DNA of 64,000 nucleotides from Toxonevra muliebris (taxonomy: Eukaryota; Arthropoda; Insecta; Diptera; Pallopteridae), in the NCBI GenBank assembly GCA_963691655.1, contig OY829330.1:16092815-16156814 (forward strand), given 5' to 3'. The notes beneath the pieces were generated by a model. The model made no database searches and was not told where the DNA came from. It saw only the letters and a list, made by a program, of their open reading frames with translations. Positions 11,411 through 24,082 of this stretch are shown in pieces. Numbering within the stretch: position 1 is the stretch's first letter; each line of letters opens with the position of its first letter. The translations under genes were made by a program, and so were the position numbers.

Positions 11411-12454
11411 AAATTCAACAATTTTGGATCAAATTTCCAACCGGACATGGAAAAACATGGTAAATATGTTCGCATTGTTGCTAAACTAATAGTTACGGGC
11501 AACCAATTTTAGATTAACTTTTCATAACCGAATACATTAAACTTATGAAAGTCCAAATTTCAAATCAATCGAACCAATAACTTTAATTGCACGTTCACTT
11601 AAAGTTGGGTTTCTCACAATTTTTATTTTTTTTAATGAAAAATATTTTTTATTAGTCGCAATTAAATGCAAGTGGAATTGCCGTTTTTATAATTATAATA
11701 AAGATATTAGTATTAGGCATTTTTGTTTTTTTTTGGTTTTGCTGCGATTTGAAAAGATATGAGCATATAAGTTTATCAGATCAGCGATCAGTATGTTTGG
11801 ATTTGCAATACTTATAAAGGATGTAACAAGTTACCATTTTATCTTTAGGATTTCATTTAGATACCAGAGTAGCAACGCTGATGTCGAACTGGCATTTAAT
11901 TTAAAAAAAAATTTAAATTACGAGTGCTTCTCCATTATAATTTTTTATATAAATCATCTATGTGTACTTGTATAAATATGCAGCAGAAAGAATTGAATTC
12001 ATAAAAGTTATAGTATTTTTACAGGAGTTTAGAGACTAATAAAACAGAAAATCGATAAAAACCAGAATCAGTTCTGATAAAATATCGTTTTCTTAATTTT
12101 TTTTGTAAAGGTTATAGAAATGTGTAAATTGGACAGAAATTTTAAAGAAATATGCGTTTTTTTAATATAACATGGTCTGTCTGCTTCACATCTGTGTACG
12201 CCAGTGGCGGATGCAAATGGGGGCATTCTACATATATGGAGAATTTTTAATATTTATTTACCTCCCAAAAATGTTTATTGAATCCGTCACTGATGTACTC
12301 TTTCCTTTATGTTAGTTTTTCTCCACATATACACACACATTTCTTTGAACTTTTTGCAAAACAACAGCGATAATATGTACATACAACAATTACTACTCCG
12401 CTCGTCTATTATTTCCACCCCTCATCTAGCACTTGGAAGTGCACATCGATACTT
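11411..12454. other. No gene seen
   Basis: Only short frames without domains. The sequence is AT-rich with no recognised repeats. Confidence 0.45.
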
Positions 12455-12458
12455 TTAA

Positions 12459-13473
12459 GGCTTTGGCACATATAGTCCGTTATGCACGTGAGAGCGAAAT
12501 GTACAACTGACAACTACTATAAAATACATATATGAAATCGTATGTGGTGTGGTCCATACACAACGCATCCGTTGAAGTAACGCAAGAAGTTTTGAAACTC
12601 TCAACTTTGCCATACGTTGAAAGAGAGTTGTGAGCGTGGCAGGTATCAGCTGATTAATTTTGTGTATGATTGTATATCCGTACGCGAAGTACCCCTCAAG
12701 AGAATGGAATGCTTCCACAGCAGCTCCAGAAATCTTCTAAAACAGCGTGGAAGCCTTCCTCTCCGTATCCCACTTAATATATTTTTAGCACATGATGTCA
12801 TTGGGAGTAAGGGTTCCTCACCACTACGTCGAGAATCTATGAGAAAGCCTTACACATAGCTGCTTTGGTATGGTATGGGGAATGGTAAAGGTATGGGGAA
12901 ACCTTCGTTTTAATTGAAGAAGGATTTCTTTCGAATCCTTATATTTTTCTGATCAGAAGTATGTAAACCATCCAAAATCGTATTAGGGAATGAAAAACAT
13001 AGTTAAATGTTATATTTATAGAAATAAATATTACATTTAAAATTAAAATTTATTTTTTTTTATTGATTATTTTTCATAGTATACAAGTTTTGCGCAATTA
13101 TTCATATCAAATAAACTGAAAATGAAAAAAAAGTTATTTAACTCAAATACTACACCAACGGTAAATTTCGAATCACGGAATCAAGAATAGAATTATTAAA
13201 AACAATACACAAAATAAAGGAAAAAACTTACACTTACCTTCTCAAGAATGCTTGTGGAAGTAATAAAAAAATATGTTAATAAAAACTTCCCAAAACCTTC
13301 TTTAAGCAGCGTTGGAAGTAATATCAATGAAAAAACTTCTTTAAACCTTCGAAAACATGTAATTCGAAGCCTTCCATATACCTTCTATCGCATTGTGTCG
13401 CCGCTCTTCATTTCCATCATGCCAGTTGTATACTTCGCTCTCACGTACACAACGGACTCTATGTGCCAGAGCC
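12459..13473. mobile_element. PiggyBac-type non-autonomous element (TTAA)
   Basis: GGCTTTGGCACATATAGTCC at 12459 is inverted at the right end (GGACTCTATGTGCCAGAGCC, to 13473). The similarity extends about 50 bp inward (GTACGTGAGAGCGAA-like). TTAA flanks both ends (12455-12458 and 13474-13477), the insertion signature of piggyBac elements. The interior has further inverted pieces with GGAAGCCTTCC-like motifs and no transposase frame. Confidence 0.8.
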
Positions 13474-13539
13474 TTAAAGCGGTGGTCAGAAAAATTGGAA
13501 ATGAGATTGTATTGGTGAACGCAGAGTAATTGCACCACA

Positions 13540-14200
13540 CTGTATAAAAATAAACTTAAAAGCTGTCACATGGTGAAAAAGAAACTTAAACAAAAGGTGT
13601 GCTTTTAATGCATTTATTTATATCTATACTTTTGTGATATTTGAAATTATTAGGTTTTTTTTGGTGGTTATTTTTAGTCGTACATATAATTTCTCGCTGT
13701 CCACATATGAAAAAAACAACATAGCCACTACTCATTAGTGTTGATATTTAAATTTTTTTGAAATTTTTGATACAACAAATAAGGAATAATCAGGCCCAGA
13801 AACTCAATATTGTTAGAAGTAAATATCTGGAGAACAAGCACCAACTTAGCCAAAACGCTGAGCACATAAACTCTACTTATGAATACCTAACCGATGGTGG
13901 AGGTCACTACTCTTTGTTTCGCTCCCTTACTCTGTAATTGAAAGCTGAATTATTTTACTTTGGTGAAAAATATTACATATAAAATTATGTAAAATGTACA
14001 TAAAAAATAAACAAACAAACCAATTAAATTAGGCACTTTACATCACCTATTTTATGGAAGAACATAAGTGTACAATTGGAAGATAACGCACCTGCGCCTG
14101 AAGTATAAATATACTTATGTATATACTTTTTTATTTTGCACCCGGGAAACGCACCCATTGTGTTCGATTACAATGAAAATGTATACATTTTACTTTTAAC
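13540..14200. other. No gene seen
   Basis: AT-rich DNA without recognisable features. Confidence 0.45.
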
Positions 14201-14212
14201 GGATTGTCTCTT

Positions 14213-14278
14213 CACGCCTCAGCTTCACATTCTGTTCCTTACTTAAGGTTTGCCTGGAACGGAATGTGAAGCGTGAAT
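14213..14278. repeat. Hairpin with GCTTCACATTC arms
   Basis: GCTTCACATTCTGTTCC pairs with GGAACGGAATGTGAAGC around a loop of about 17 bases, with flanking TTCACG/CGTGAA extending the stem. It may be the remnant of a palindromic MITE. Confidence 0.6.
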
Positions 14279-14351
14279 GTAGCTTGGAAAACGACGAAGC
14301 GCGACAAAGAAAAATGTAAACAGAATGTGCAGCTCTGACTCACATGCTTAA

Positions 14352-14847
14352 CCCTCTTAGGAGAGTGTGTATTTCCGATGGTAGACAAAATTTGAGATGT
14401 TGATTTTAGTATTTAGGAGCCCCCAACAGGTCAAAAAATACTATTCACGAACTTTTATATGTCCAGGTTTAGCCGTAAGCGATGTACACATATTTGTACA
14501 AAAAAAAACGTTCAGGGAGCTTTAAAATACTCCGACTTACACAAAATGTGTCTCTATCGGCAGAGGAAGGGTCTAACCACATAAGAAATTTATTTTTTAC
14601 ACATCTTTTTATTATTTGGTATTTTTAATAATTTTTTGAAATTGACGACACAAAAAAAAAAAATAACAAAAAAAAAGTAAGTCACAATAGTTTCGACGGT
14701 TATACTTCGATTGAACAAAATAAATTCCGAACAATAGAGGAAAAACAACAAAGACGCCAATACTAAACTTTTTTGGTGGCATTTAAATCAAAGTTAGGAA
14801 AATGTTCAAATTCATGTACACATATGTGTACGAAAATCCTGAGAGGG
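14352..14847. mobile_element. PiggyBac-type MITE (TTAA, CCCTCT ends)
   Basis: CCCTCTTAGGA at the left end is inverted as TCCTGAGAGGG at the right end. TTAA lies at 14348-14351 and 14848-14851. Subterminal GTACACATATTTGTAC and GTACACATATGTGTAC are near-palindromes. The element is 496 bp and non-coding. Confidence 0.8.
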
Positions 14848-14851
14848 TTAA

Positions 14852-16334
14852 TGTAATTATAGGCACTTAAAATATTTTTCTTCACATTTTTTTAATCAGA
14901 GTGTTTTAGATTGTAAACCAATTGATTTTTTTTACAAGTTTTATAAATAATTCAGTGCATTCTTCCATTTTCTTTATTTTGACAATAAGCTGTTATGCTT
15001 AAAGTCGACAAAGTTGAAAAGTTTATACTTTACGCTTCATATCCTGCTTCAGTGGCAGCGAAAACTTCATATTATAATCAAACTCAAATGAAATATATAC
15101 ATTTTACTTCTGACCGATTGAAGCGCTTCATTTACTTCACGTGCTTTTCCCCACTTAAAACAGTAATTTCCAAAAAAAATTGCCAGCGAGCAAATGCTGA
15201 GCGTAAGCTCCTATATATTGATTACGTGTAAATTAAGAAATCTCATAAGTTGGCGTTGAAAATTCAAGAAAACAAGGCTTGTTTCAGATGGTGGGCTAAA
15301 AAATACCTTAGACGAACACGAGCCAATGTACTTCGTTTGAAGTCTCAGCAGTATAAAACTAAGTTGTCTAAAGCTTCAGCATCCAAAATGGCCTCATTTT
15401 TCCCTAAAAATGTTAGACAATTGGTCTTCTATATTAAAAACAAGATTTTTGAATCGTTCTGAAATATTTAGTCCTAAACCATTATTCACCATTTTCATTT
15501 ATTCCAATATGTGGGAACATGATCTCAAAAATGACTTTTCAATCTGCCCTTGCATTACCGTTTGATGACGAGTCAGGGCTTAGTGGAGATCATTAGAAAA
15601 TTTTTGCTTTATCATTACGAACATATTTTAATACCATTTTAGAAATTTTGACGGAACATTGTGATCTGAGTTGATGAAAACTTTCCTATTCAGCTTTTCT
15701 CTTCAGGTAAGTTTTTTGGAGGATTAAAGACTAAATAAGCATTCCACTTGGTTTTCAGTGATATAATTTTGATTATACTACCTATGTGCCAACATTCTGA
15801 AACTCTTTTCCTCTTTGAGATGTCTTAGAGTTCGGTAATGAGGCCGTAATAAAGGAAAACTCTTCAAAAATCGTTCCCCATTTTCATTTTATTTCATGGG
15901 TTCGACTTTTTACTTTACAAGATTGTAGTGTATTGTATCACTATAGAATTAAAACCGTTAAATTTTTGCATTATATTAAACAAAAAATACTCATGTATTT
16001 AATTACTACTAACTTTCAGTTTCCAATTATTGAATTTTTCAAACTAAACTAAATTTAGAATTCATAATTTTTGATACAATTGTTTGGTTTTAGCTATGGT
16101 ACAGCTATATTTCATGCATATAAAGAAATGCATATTGTTACGTCAAAACGCTGAACATTTATCAAAAAAAAAAAATTTACATAAAATGCGTCGTGTTAAA
16201 ACAAATCGAAAAATGCCTCTTTTGGGTACAATCGGACTCAAAAAGGTACAAATTTTACATAATTTAGGACCTTTCAAAAAAATTGAAATATCAACACTGG
16301 AGCAAGTTAGTTATGTTATGGTACATGCAGAATA
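14852..16334. other. Short open frames only, no recognised gene
   Basis: Three plus-strand frames (14995-15231, 15250-15462, 16084-16335) of 70-83 codons are rich in Lys, Phe and Tyr. They lack domains or splice-site support, and I take them for chance frames in AT-rich DNA. Confidence 0.4.
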
Positions 16335-17651
16335 ATGGTATAAATACATAAAGAACTACAGGTTTGCGATTGTATGTATAATTAAAAAAAACTGTGAACA
16401 TTCGAAAGAATGGAATTAATTCTGTGGTCAAAAGCAATAATCGCTTAAATCGACTTTAAACAGAATTAAGTTATATACGCTACCGTATTCTTATTCCAAT
16501 GCACATGTACGTAAAACAGTCGAAATTCTATGTTTTTTATAGCAAAAGTTTTAAAAAAAAAGAAATGTATCCGCTTATATAGAGTGGCAGCCCATCACAT
16601 TAACTTCAAACCGTGTTTACACGAAATGAGCTTTTCAGACTTAAGCGATTACTGCTTTTGGCCACAGAATTAACGAATTCAGTGTTACCACCCAACGGGG
16701 AAAAAAGCACTCCAAAAGGCCTTTCGAAGTGCTGACAAGTCAGCATTAGGCGCTTCCTTTCCGTATGACACACCATTACGTTTTTAACATTGCATGTCAT
16801 TGGAAAAAGTCCTCCGTTTTATCCTCCTTATGGAAAGACCTCTCATGATATTTTGCGTCAGCAGTTCGTTCGCTTTTTTCCACTGCCCGGCTCTACAATA
16901 TTCTTCTCTTCTTTTCGAAATGCTTCAAAAGACCTCTCACGAAATCTTTGCGTCAGCAGTTTTGTTATTTTAAATTACGGTGATCTTGTCGTCGTTTGAT
17001 TCGGAAAGGATTGCTTTTCGTCAGCAAGTGTTTCTTTAGCAAAACAAAAACATCAGCGAGCTGCTGACAATCGGGCCCGTTGGGCATTTTGTGTGTACAC
17101 ATATTTTTAAAATATTTGTGTGATTTATGTGTAATTGATTTTCTGTGCTTTTTTTTAACTTTTTCAAATTTGACAAATTATATTGGTTCACTTATAGCCT
17201 CAGTGCTTTATTGAATAATTTATTTTGTAATTTCAACGATTCACAATACTGATTTACGATATTTCTCACATTTGGCAACTAAATTGCATACCTTTTGTTG
17301 TGATGTTGAACCTTATATTTACTCTATATTCAATGGTCGAGCTCATAAATAAACTATGTTATATATGTTCCTTCAAATAAAGACAAAAAGTGATTTTGAA
17401 CTATTTTAACCATATTTGAGTAATTTTTGTGCAATTTATAAATTATAAAGTGGCAAAACCGGTTGAATTTCAAAACAAAATCAATTTTTTTCTTCATTCT
17501 TCTTCTTCTGTTTTGAATTTTTGCACTTCTTTCTTTTTCTGTTTTGCTGCTGTCAAATTAGAAATAGATTCTAAGTTTCATTAAAACGTGTATATTCTTA
17601 TTTTTGATAGATGTAGTCGCAAGTCTGTCGCCATCTATGTGTTTATACCAT
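16335..17651. mobile_element. TIR element with ATGGTATAAAYACATA ends
   Basis: ATGGTATAAATACATA at the left (16335) is inverted at the right (end 17651). Similarity continues inward: ACAGGTTTGCGATTGTATG against ACAGACTTGCGACTACATC. An inner inverted pair (TTCTGTGGTCAAAAGC near 16430, GCTTTTGGCCACAGAA near 16655) and a direct repeat, GACCTCTCA(T/C)GA near 16838 and 16930, lie inside. It has no transposase frame. A relative with a diverged outer end is at 33957-34435. Confidence 0.6.
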
Positions 17652-17731
17652 AAATGAATTTTGCGAGTACCTATTCTAAACAAAGAAGACGCTTTATTTT
17701 ATACTTTGTATTTATACCTATGCTCTCATTA

Positions 17732-18166
17732 AGCGTTTTTCCTTATTTGTTATGAGCAGAGCACGAGTTGTCAAAAAACATAATTGTGTTTCTTTTTAGA
17801 TCTGAGCACTCAGAGCAAACGTAATTGTGTTTCTTTTTGTGATCATAGACGCGCTCAGAGCGTGCTCTACGTGCTCAGAAGAAATTGACTGAGCAGATAG
17901 TGCACGAAAATTTGAAACAATACACAAAAATTTGAAATGGCGGACACAGCGGCTCAGAATAATTAATTTATCCATTTTGTACAAAAAAAATCAAAACGAT
18001 TGAAAAAAACTTTGTTGAAAAATAAACCTAGTTATAAATAGTTGTTATCTAACAGTTCGTGCTCTATGCGTTTTAAAATTAAATCAGAGTTGTCGGAACG
18101 TGCTCGGAGCGTGCTCGGTGTGCTCGTGCTCTACTCCGTGCTCTGCGTTAAAAAAGAAAAACGCCT
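17732..18166. mobile_element. MITE with GTGCTC-rich interior
   Basis: AAGCGTTTTTCCTTATTTGT at the left end is inverted at the right (AAGAAAAACGCCT). GAGCAGAGCACGAG and its variants continue the inverted ends. TGCTC/GAGCA is iterated more than ten times in the interior. A TA duplication is possible. Confidence 0.6.
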
Positions 18167-19365
18167 ATTGTAGCACAAACTCACTCATACACCATCAATA
18201 AATTGAAATCTGTATAAGTTTTGGGAATGCCCTGCCGGCAGCTCAGCTAATTTTTGATGCACTTTAATCTAACTATTTAGCGACTAGAGGTGGTTAATAC
18301 TTGGATTATTTTTAATCGAGCCAACTGACTATTTTAGCATTGCGATGTCCTAGGCAGTAATCAATTGTCCGACTCTGCATGACTTTTCAACTAACTTAAA
18401 GTTAGTTGCGTAGAAGTAAACAAAAAGTTATCTAATTTAAAGTTAGCTATAAACTTATTACATGAGCTAAAAGTTTATTAGCTTATAGTGCTCTTTATTA
18501 ATTATAATTTATAATTAATATATCTTAAATTTTTTGAAATTTAATAAAAAACATTACATTATATGAAATTAATTTTTTTTTTGCTTGTATTTAGTTGTAC
18601 ACTTTAACCTCACTTAACGGCACGCACGAAATTGAGCACTGATTTTGATTTCACAATGCACAAAAGGAAAAAATCAAACAACAGTAAAATGCTCTTTGAG
18701 ATGAGAAAATATGTCAAAAACAACAAATTCACTGCATAGAATATGCACCGTTTGATTTTGGGGAAGTTCTGTATTACATTGTAGTTAGCTTATAGTTAGG
18801 TTATAAAAGTTAACTAGAAGTGTGCTAATTTCGTGGTCGACTTCTAAATTGCTTATAGGGTGACTTCTCTAAAGTATATTCACACTTTTTTTTAAACAAA
18901 TTGGAATCAGAGATGGACTTCGTATAGAAGAAAATCCGCTGATGTCGCCAAAAAATTGCAACCCAACCCTTTTACATTTATGTAAAATAAATTTTATTGT
19001 TACTTTATACTTTTTTTTATTGTCATGCACATATATTTGGTAAAAAGGAAAAGTAGCTTATGTTTATTTTCTTTGCAACCGAGTTCATAGCACTGTTTCA
19101 AAAAACTCTAAGCACAAATCAAAAACCATTCTTGAAACCAAATACCAAAAATTATAATCAAAAATATATGATAAAATGTTTTTCATCTTAAGTCGAGTTA
19201 GGCTGTTTTTAATTTTTACCACAAATATATAAGCCGTTGCGTGCAAAAGTGGTGTAAGTCAAAATCAGACTTTTGAAAATACATTAGTTTTGTATGAGTG
19301 CTGTACAAAATAAATTACATCGGCTCATATATACATTGTAATAAAAGTGTCAAAGAAGAATAACA
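18167..19365. other. No gene seen
   Basis: Contains loosely repeated AACTTAAAGTTAGTT-type sequence (18380-18480, 18780-18810) and no domains. Confidence 0.4.
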
Positions 19366-19369
19366 AAAA

Positions 19370-19545
19370 GTATATAGAACAGTAGTGGTAGTTCCTTTGA
19401 ATAATACTATTCAGTAAAAATTATCTGTCTTGTAATTCCCATTTACTTTACAATGTTTCCATATAGACTGTTGAAATGAGGAAACTATCGCAAAGATCAC
19501 AGATGAGGAACGGAAGCGGGTTCCGAAACGATAGTTTGATCTGTT
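19370..19545 (+). mobile_element. Retrozyme-family fragment ending in a hammerhead
   Basis: It begins TATATAGAACAGTAGTGGTA, shared with the end of the copy at 54697-54997, and runs into the hammerhead-like motif at 19494-19542. The segment between is diverged from the 3.2-3.9 kb copies. Confidence 0.65.
19494..19542 (+). ncRNA. Hammerhead ribozyme, one core base changed
   Basis: Stem I AGATCA/TGATCT is a perfect six-pair stem. Stem II GGAAC/GTTCC has loop GGAAGCGG. GAAAC (19525-19529), loop GATA and cleavage triplet GTT follow. The core reads CAGATGA instead of CTGATGA, a change of U4 that should abolish or strongly reduce cleavage. Compared with 3272-3320, the fifth pair of stem II has changed from U-A to C-G on both sides, a compensatory pair that supports the structure. 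Confidence 0.8.
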
Positions 19546-20521
19546 AGATCTATGTCACTTTTTGGTATTCTTCTGGCATTACTGTTCATTTAAAACCTAT
19601 TAATTTTCAATAATTCATCTGAAATCTGAACTGGAATCTGATTGATAAAAATTTAAAAAAAAAAATTTGTTTTCAAATTGAAAATACTAATCCAAAATAA
19701 TTAAAAATCACTCAACATCCTATCTCTTAAAATTAACCCTTTGTGTTCGGTGACCCACAATTAAATTTTACAAGGAATAATTTAATTGAATGTTTCAATC
19801 CTTAAAAATCTTTTCTGATGGTATTTAAAAGTAATTTCTTAAGGAAACGGTCAAAAAGACCCTACATACAAAATAGATTATGGGCAAAAATATTTTGACT
19901 AAAATATTTGTCATAAAATTGTGCTATGAACTCAAAAATTACATTTAGTAATGAATTACGGCAGTTTTAAATCTCATTTCAAGATATATTTCGCTAAAAT
20001 GATCAAATTTAAGTTGGCATCAATGAACATGGGTGTTTACACCTGAGCTGTTCAGTGAATTCTATGTTCATTTTGTTGATGCCATATTTTTTTTTTCAAA
20101 AAAATATATTTAGGAAGAAGAGAATGTTCTAATTTTATTTTTTCCATTTAAAATCTGTTTTAAAAAATTAAAAGCAAAAAAAAAAACCTTAAAAAACATA
20201 TAGTTTTATTTTATGGATTTATTGTTAGTCGGTGTAACAAAAAGTATGTTCATTAAGGCCGGGTTAAAACAGCTGAAAAAAGTTTATATTCATAAATTTT
20301 CAAAACACGTGTAGTGTAACTTTATTTTCGATGCTATATGAGAATTTATTATCAAATTTTGATTTTTTTTTTCAGGCTGTAGAGTTTTCAAAAAGTTTAA
20401 ACTACCAAAGGTACTAGGCACCTGATGTGGAAATGAACAAAAAAAAAAAAAAAAATAAAATGAGTCGCTTTTGCACTAGTCACATAATATGGTAACACAC
20501 TTTACTCATTATTGTTTGCTT

Positions 20522-21486
20522 CAATTACCAATTCATTTTTTTCTTTCTCCCCGTTATCCCTCGAGAAATTCCCCGATTTTCGATCGAAACCCCCGCATCG
20601 GTATAATTCCATATTATAACAGCGCGACACGCACTTTCCATATAAACATATTACAAAAACGAAAAATACCTTAAAATTTATATCGGTGTTATTTTAGGGC
20701 GACCCTGAACTTTCGCGGTCCAAAAACTAACAAATTTTTATAGCGCTTGTAGATTAATAGAAATGTACTTTTTGAATCCGGAATTCTTTTGACACATGGG
20801 AGATTTCATTTCAAGGGAACCCACTCTTAAAATTGATCGGGCTCAAACTTGCTCAAAGTTTAGTCATATTGGGTAGTAGTTACCACACCAAATTTGAACG
20901 ATAAACAAGCCTCAGCCCACTTTTGGACATCAAACTTATCAAAGCAAAAGACATGGTCTTTCTTTTGACTAAAATGAAAAATGGCAAAAACCTTGTTTTG
21001 AGAAAAAATGGTTCAAAGTTTTGTCGGTTTTTAACAGATAAATTATACTTTTTCTTCCTTATGATGGCTGACCGTAATTTATAAGTTTACTGATTACTCA
21101 GCACGGATTAAGAGTTATTAATCAAGAGGTGCTGGACGAAGACATAGCTAAGCCTTGCTGAAAGGCCGAAAGGGAAGCCGAAGCACCGCGCGACTGTTTT
21201 GGACTGATTGACACTCGGCGCTATAATCATCTATATCTACGAAATCACTCCGAGTTTCTCTCTGAAATTTTTACAAAGTATTTTCGAAATATAACACTTT
21301 CAAAAAACACATTTTTTTAAAAATCGATTTCTGCAAACCAATAAAGTGCAGGGCCCACTTAAGAAAAGATGAACCATTTTACTTTACATAAAATTTGACA
21401 AAAAAAAGCTGAACGACTTCAAATTCCCCGCAAAAAACAGGTCATTCCCCGCAAATCGGGGAATTCCTCGCAAGTTGGCATCGCTG
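20522..21486. mobile_element. Decayed hAT element, same family as 57.6 kb
   Basis: The right end CAAGTTGGCATCGCTG and the AATTCCCCG-rich subterminal sequence match the element at 57648-59149. The left end is degenerate (CAATTACCAATTCATT). Shared interior includes GGTATAATT, ATATTATAACAGCG and a coding-like block at 21114-21300. The TSD is no longer clear. Confidence 0.7.
21114..21300 (+). pseudogene. Coding-like block captured in the hAT family, copy A
   Basis: The frame gives VINQEVLDEDIAKPC, a stop, then EREAEAPRDCFGLIDTRRYN and further to the region of FLSEIFTKYF. The copy at 58685-58862 gives nearly the same residues, with the stop at the same place. The family of origin is not recognised. 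Confidence 0.5.
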
Positions 21487-22837
21487 ACTTCATTATAAAA
21501 GTTTTTTGATTTTTCCTATTTTATTTTCAACGCACTTTACTTCAATCACGTCTACATCACCTATGTTAATGTTGGCATTATTTTATAATTCTAATTAGGA
21601 AAGAATAAACTATAAACTAAAATAAACTATACAATAAAAAATATATTAAATAAAAACAATTTTTGCTATATTCCTCTAATTCCATTGATATATAAGTATA
21701 CTTCAGAACCATTTTTTATATATAAATTATGTGTTGCCTTTATACTAATAATAAGACAGCATACTTTCGGGGTGCAATTCATCACTCTTCACCGGGCGGT
21801 ACTAAAAGTTAACATAACCGCCTCTAAATTTATTTATTTATGCACATACATATAAACACACACATACTATGAAACCTCACACGACACGGACGTGACATTT
21901 GATTTTAATTTCGATGAATCCACTTCACTATAAATGTTCCTTCAGCCCCGAGTAAAGATGTTATCACATCAAGAATTATGCCAGTTAATTTTCGAAGAAA
22001 TTCAAATGAACTTGTCCAAAGCAAGTGTCGTTAGCTCTAATGGTATGGATGCTAGTTTTTAAAAAAATAAGCGTTGCGAGCATATTTACTATGTTTTTCT
22101 CAATGCGCCGTATATTTGTTATTGTAAAGCAATTTTGTTTTACATTTTTAACCTGTTACCCAACACTTTACAATAAAGCGTAAATAGGGCTATTGTATTA
22201 TTTTTGTTTTTCATATACTTATTCGCTGCAACTTTATAGCATATAATAGATTAATATGGCATCGCTTATTTTATAAGTAAAGGAAAGAAGGAAATAGAAA
22301 ATAGCCCCGTGGTGACGAGAAGAATAAGATTTTTGTAAAATAAAATTTATAACTAAAGTAATTTAAAAATATTGTAAGAATTTTACAAACTATAAACAAA
22401 GAAACTTAAGCACAATCAGCTGATGCAAAATGGTTTATGATTCGTTTTGCATGGAATGTTTTAATTTATGGGTTGAGCATAAACACCCATATGAATTAAA
22501 ACCGGTACTGGGTAGAAAATGGTATATGCTTAATGATTCAAGCAAATGAAAAAATGTCAGTGTATTCGTGAAAAAGTTGCGTGTGTACTCGTATGTTATG
22601 ACAGCAATGCTGTCGCTGTCACTTCAATGGAAGTTTTTCACTTTATTTTTAAGCCCGACACATCGTCACTTCCTCTTTTAATTTTTTGCATTTCTCTTCA
22701 ATTTGAAAGAGCATCATTGACTGTGTGTTTGAATTTATATTCCTTATAAAAAGTAAACAAAAAACTCACGATATTTTTATTGCAACAAATTGATTTTTAG
22801 TTTTAACTCGCAATCTGCCAAAACTTTTATGTTATAC
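21487..22837. other. FoxP intron, nothing recognised
   Basis: AT-rich intronic DNA below the zinc-finger exon. The next FoxP exon (remaining finger and leucine zipper) was looked for on the minus strand and not found. Confidence 0.5.
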
Positions 22838-22841
22838 TTAC

Positions 22842-23565
22842 TTCACAAAAGCAGTAAAGTCATCCAAAGCTAATTCACAACCAGGCCATCGACATACACC
22901 ATGTGCATACAAAGGATGATAGTATTTTTTCGTACTGAAATCATTCAATGTTCTCAAGCATTCCCCACTAACATCGCTGCTGCCACCACTTCCCATAGCA
23001 CCACCTCCACCAATACAGGCCCCACCAACAACTCCATTATTACCGCCCATTTCATCTAAGAGACAACCAAAACTTTTAACTGCTGGTGACTTATTAATGC
23101 AGCCACCGCCACTTGCTGCTGCGGCAGCTACTGCTGCCACTACTGCAGAATGATGTGAATGGTGATGTACATGCGACGTTGATGCCGTATGCAATGGTGT
23201 TTGTATACTACTTTGATGTAGTAACGTGGGTGGTGGTGGCTGTGGTTTTTTTTGTGGCATTGACGGTTGCGGCGGCGGTTGATGTCCAGTATGAGTGTTC
23301 ATATTACGCTGCTGTTGATATAATAAGGGGGAAAGATTTGCTGTTTCATGGGAATCTACAACAGCATTAGATTGATGTAAGGCCGTATCCGCTGTTGCGT
23401 GTCGTTCCTGTTGTTGCTGCTGCTGCAGAGTTGTTGATGCAATTTCAAAGCTAGCGGGCGGCGGTGTCGGCGGTGATAATGATTGAGTACTTTCAATGCG
23501 CGTGGAAGGAAAATTACAGTTGATATTGTTTCTGCTGTTGTTATTATGTTGCAAATTCAAATATG
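22842..23565 (-). CDS. FoxP: FoxP exon with the first half of the C2H2 zinc finger
   Basis: Internal coding exon of the forkhead-box P transcription factor, a nuclear DNA-binding protein. It encodes about 241 residues: a Gln run, Pro-rich and His-rich stretches ([10 protein letters not shown]), a poly-Ala/Gly segment, then [15 protein letters not shown], which I recognise as the start of the FoxP zinc finger (Cys-x4-Cys). The acceptor reads TTTTTAG just above 23565. The donor GTAAGT starts at 22841 and splits a Lys codon at phase 2, so the two zinc-ligand His residues must lie in the next exon. The acceptor phase (two bases complete a codon) matches the donor of the exon at 24966. The leucine-zipper and forkhead exons are not visible below 22.8 kb. 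The gene name is confident because the finger motif is diagnostic; the low-complexity part alone would not be. Confidence 0.93.
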
Positions 23566-23769
23566 CTAAAAACGTAGCGGATCAAATATATAAACATTAG
23601 AAAATATTTCAGTCATTAGTTGATAACACTGAACGATACTTTAAAGATTTTCAAAGTTTCATTTTCTACACTCTCATTTGGATCTTTTCCCTGATAATTT
23701 TGGCGATGAAAATGAAAGTGATAACTACGGTAATCGTTTTTACCTGCAATTGAAGGCCATGGAACGTCG

Positions 23770-24072
23770 ACATCAAGGATTTTTAGTTTCTCCAGTATGG
23801 ATATCTATTAGCCATTCTTGTGTTTTCAGAACAAAGGAAGACTGACTAATCGGTCTGTAGTCCTTCGGCTTGCAGTGTGACGCTTTCCCTCCTTTAGGGA
23901 TGAAGAGGATATTTGCCTCTCGCCATTTAAGTGGAATGTATAAGGTGCTTTGAAAAAATTTCTAGACAGGGTAGCACTATGTCAGAAGCTAATTAAAGGT
24001 CAGCGGGAATTATATTGTCTGGTCGCGGTAACTTAAATGATTCAAGCCTTTGGATAGCCCACTTTATTTCGC
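23770..24072 (-). mobile_element. LINE reverse-transcriptase fragment
   Basis: The minus strand encodes the early part of a non-LTR reverse transcriptase: LPRPDNIIPADL, then a WREANILFIPKGGK block and KDYRPIS, in one frame with stops. These blocks are typical of APE-type LINEs of the R1/I/LOA kind that also carry RNase H. It is a short dead fragment in a FoxP intron, next to a SINE. Confidence 0.75.
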
Positions 24073-24082
24073 TGACCGCCTT

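Noticed and set aside
14995..16335. Three moderately long plus-strand ORFs as genes
   Set aside because: No domains, no splice context and AT-driven composition.
1..22800. Remaining FoxP exons (leucine zipper, forkhead) within the window
   Set aside because: I looked on the minus strand for the finger histidines, the zipper and the forkhead sequence and found none. They must lie beyond the left edge.
23113..23370. Plus-strand ORF with a hydrophobic Val-rich composition
   Set aside because: It is the antisense shadow of the FoxP zinc-finger exon.
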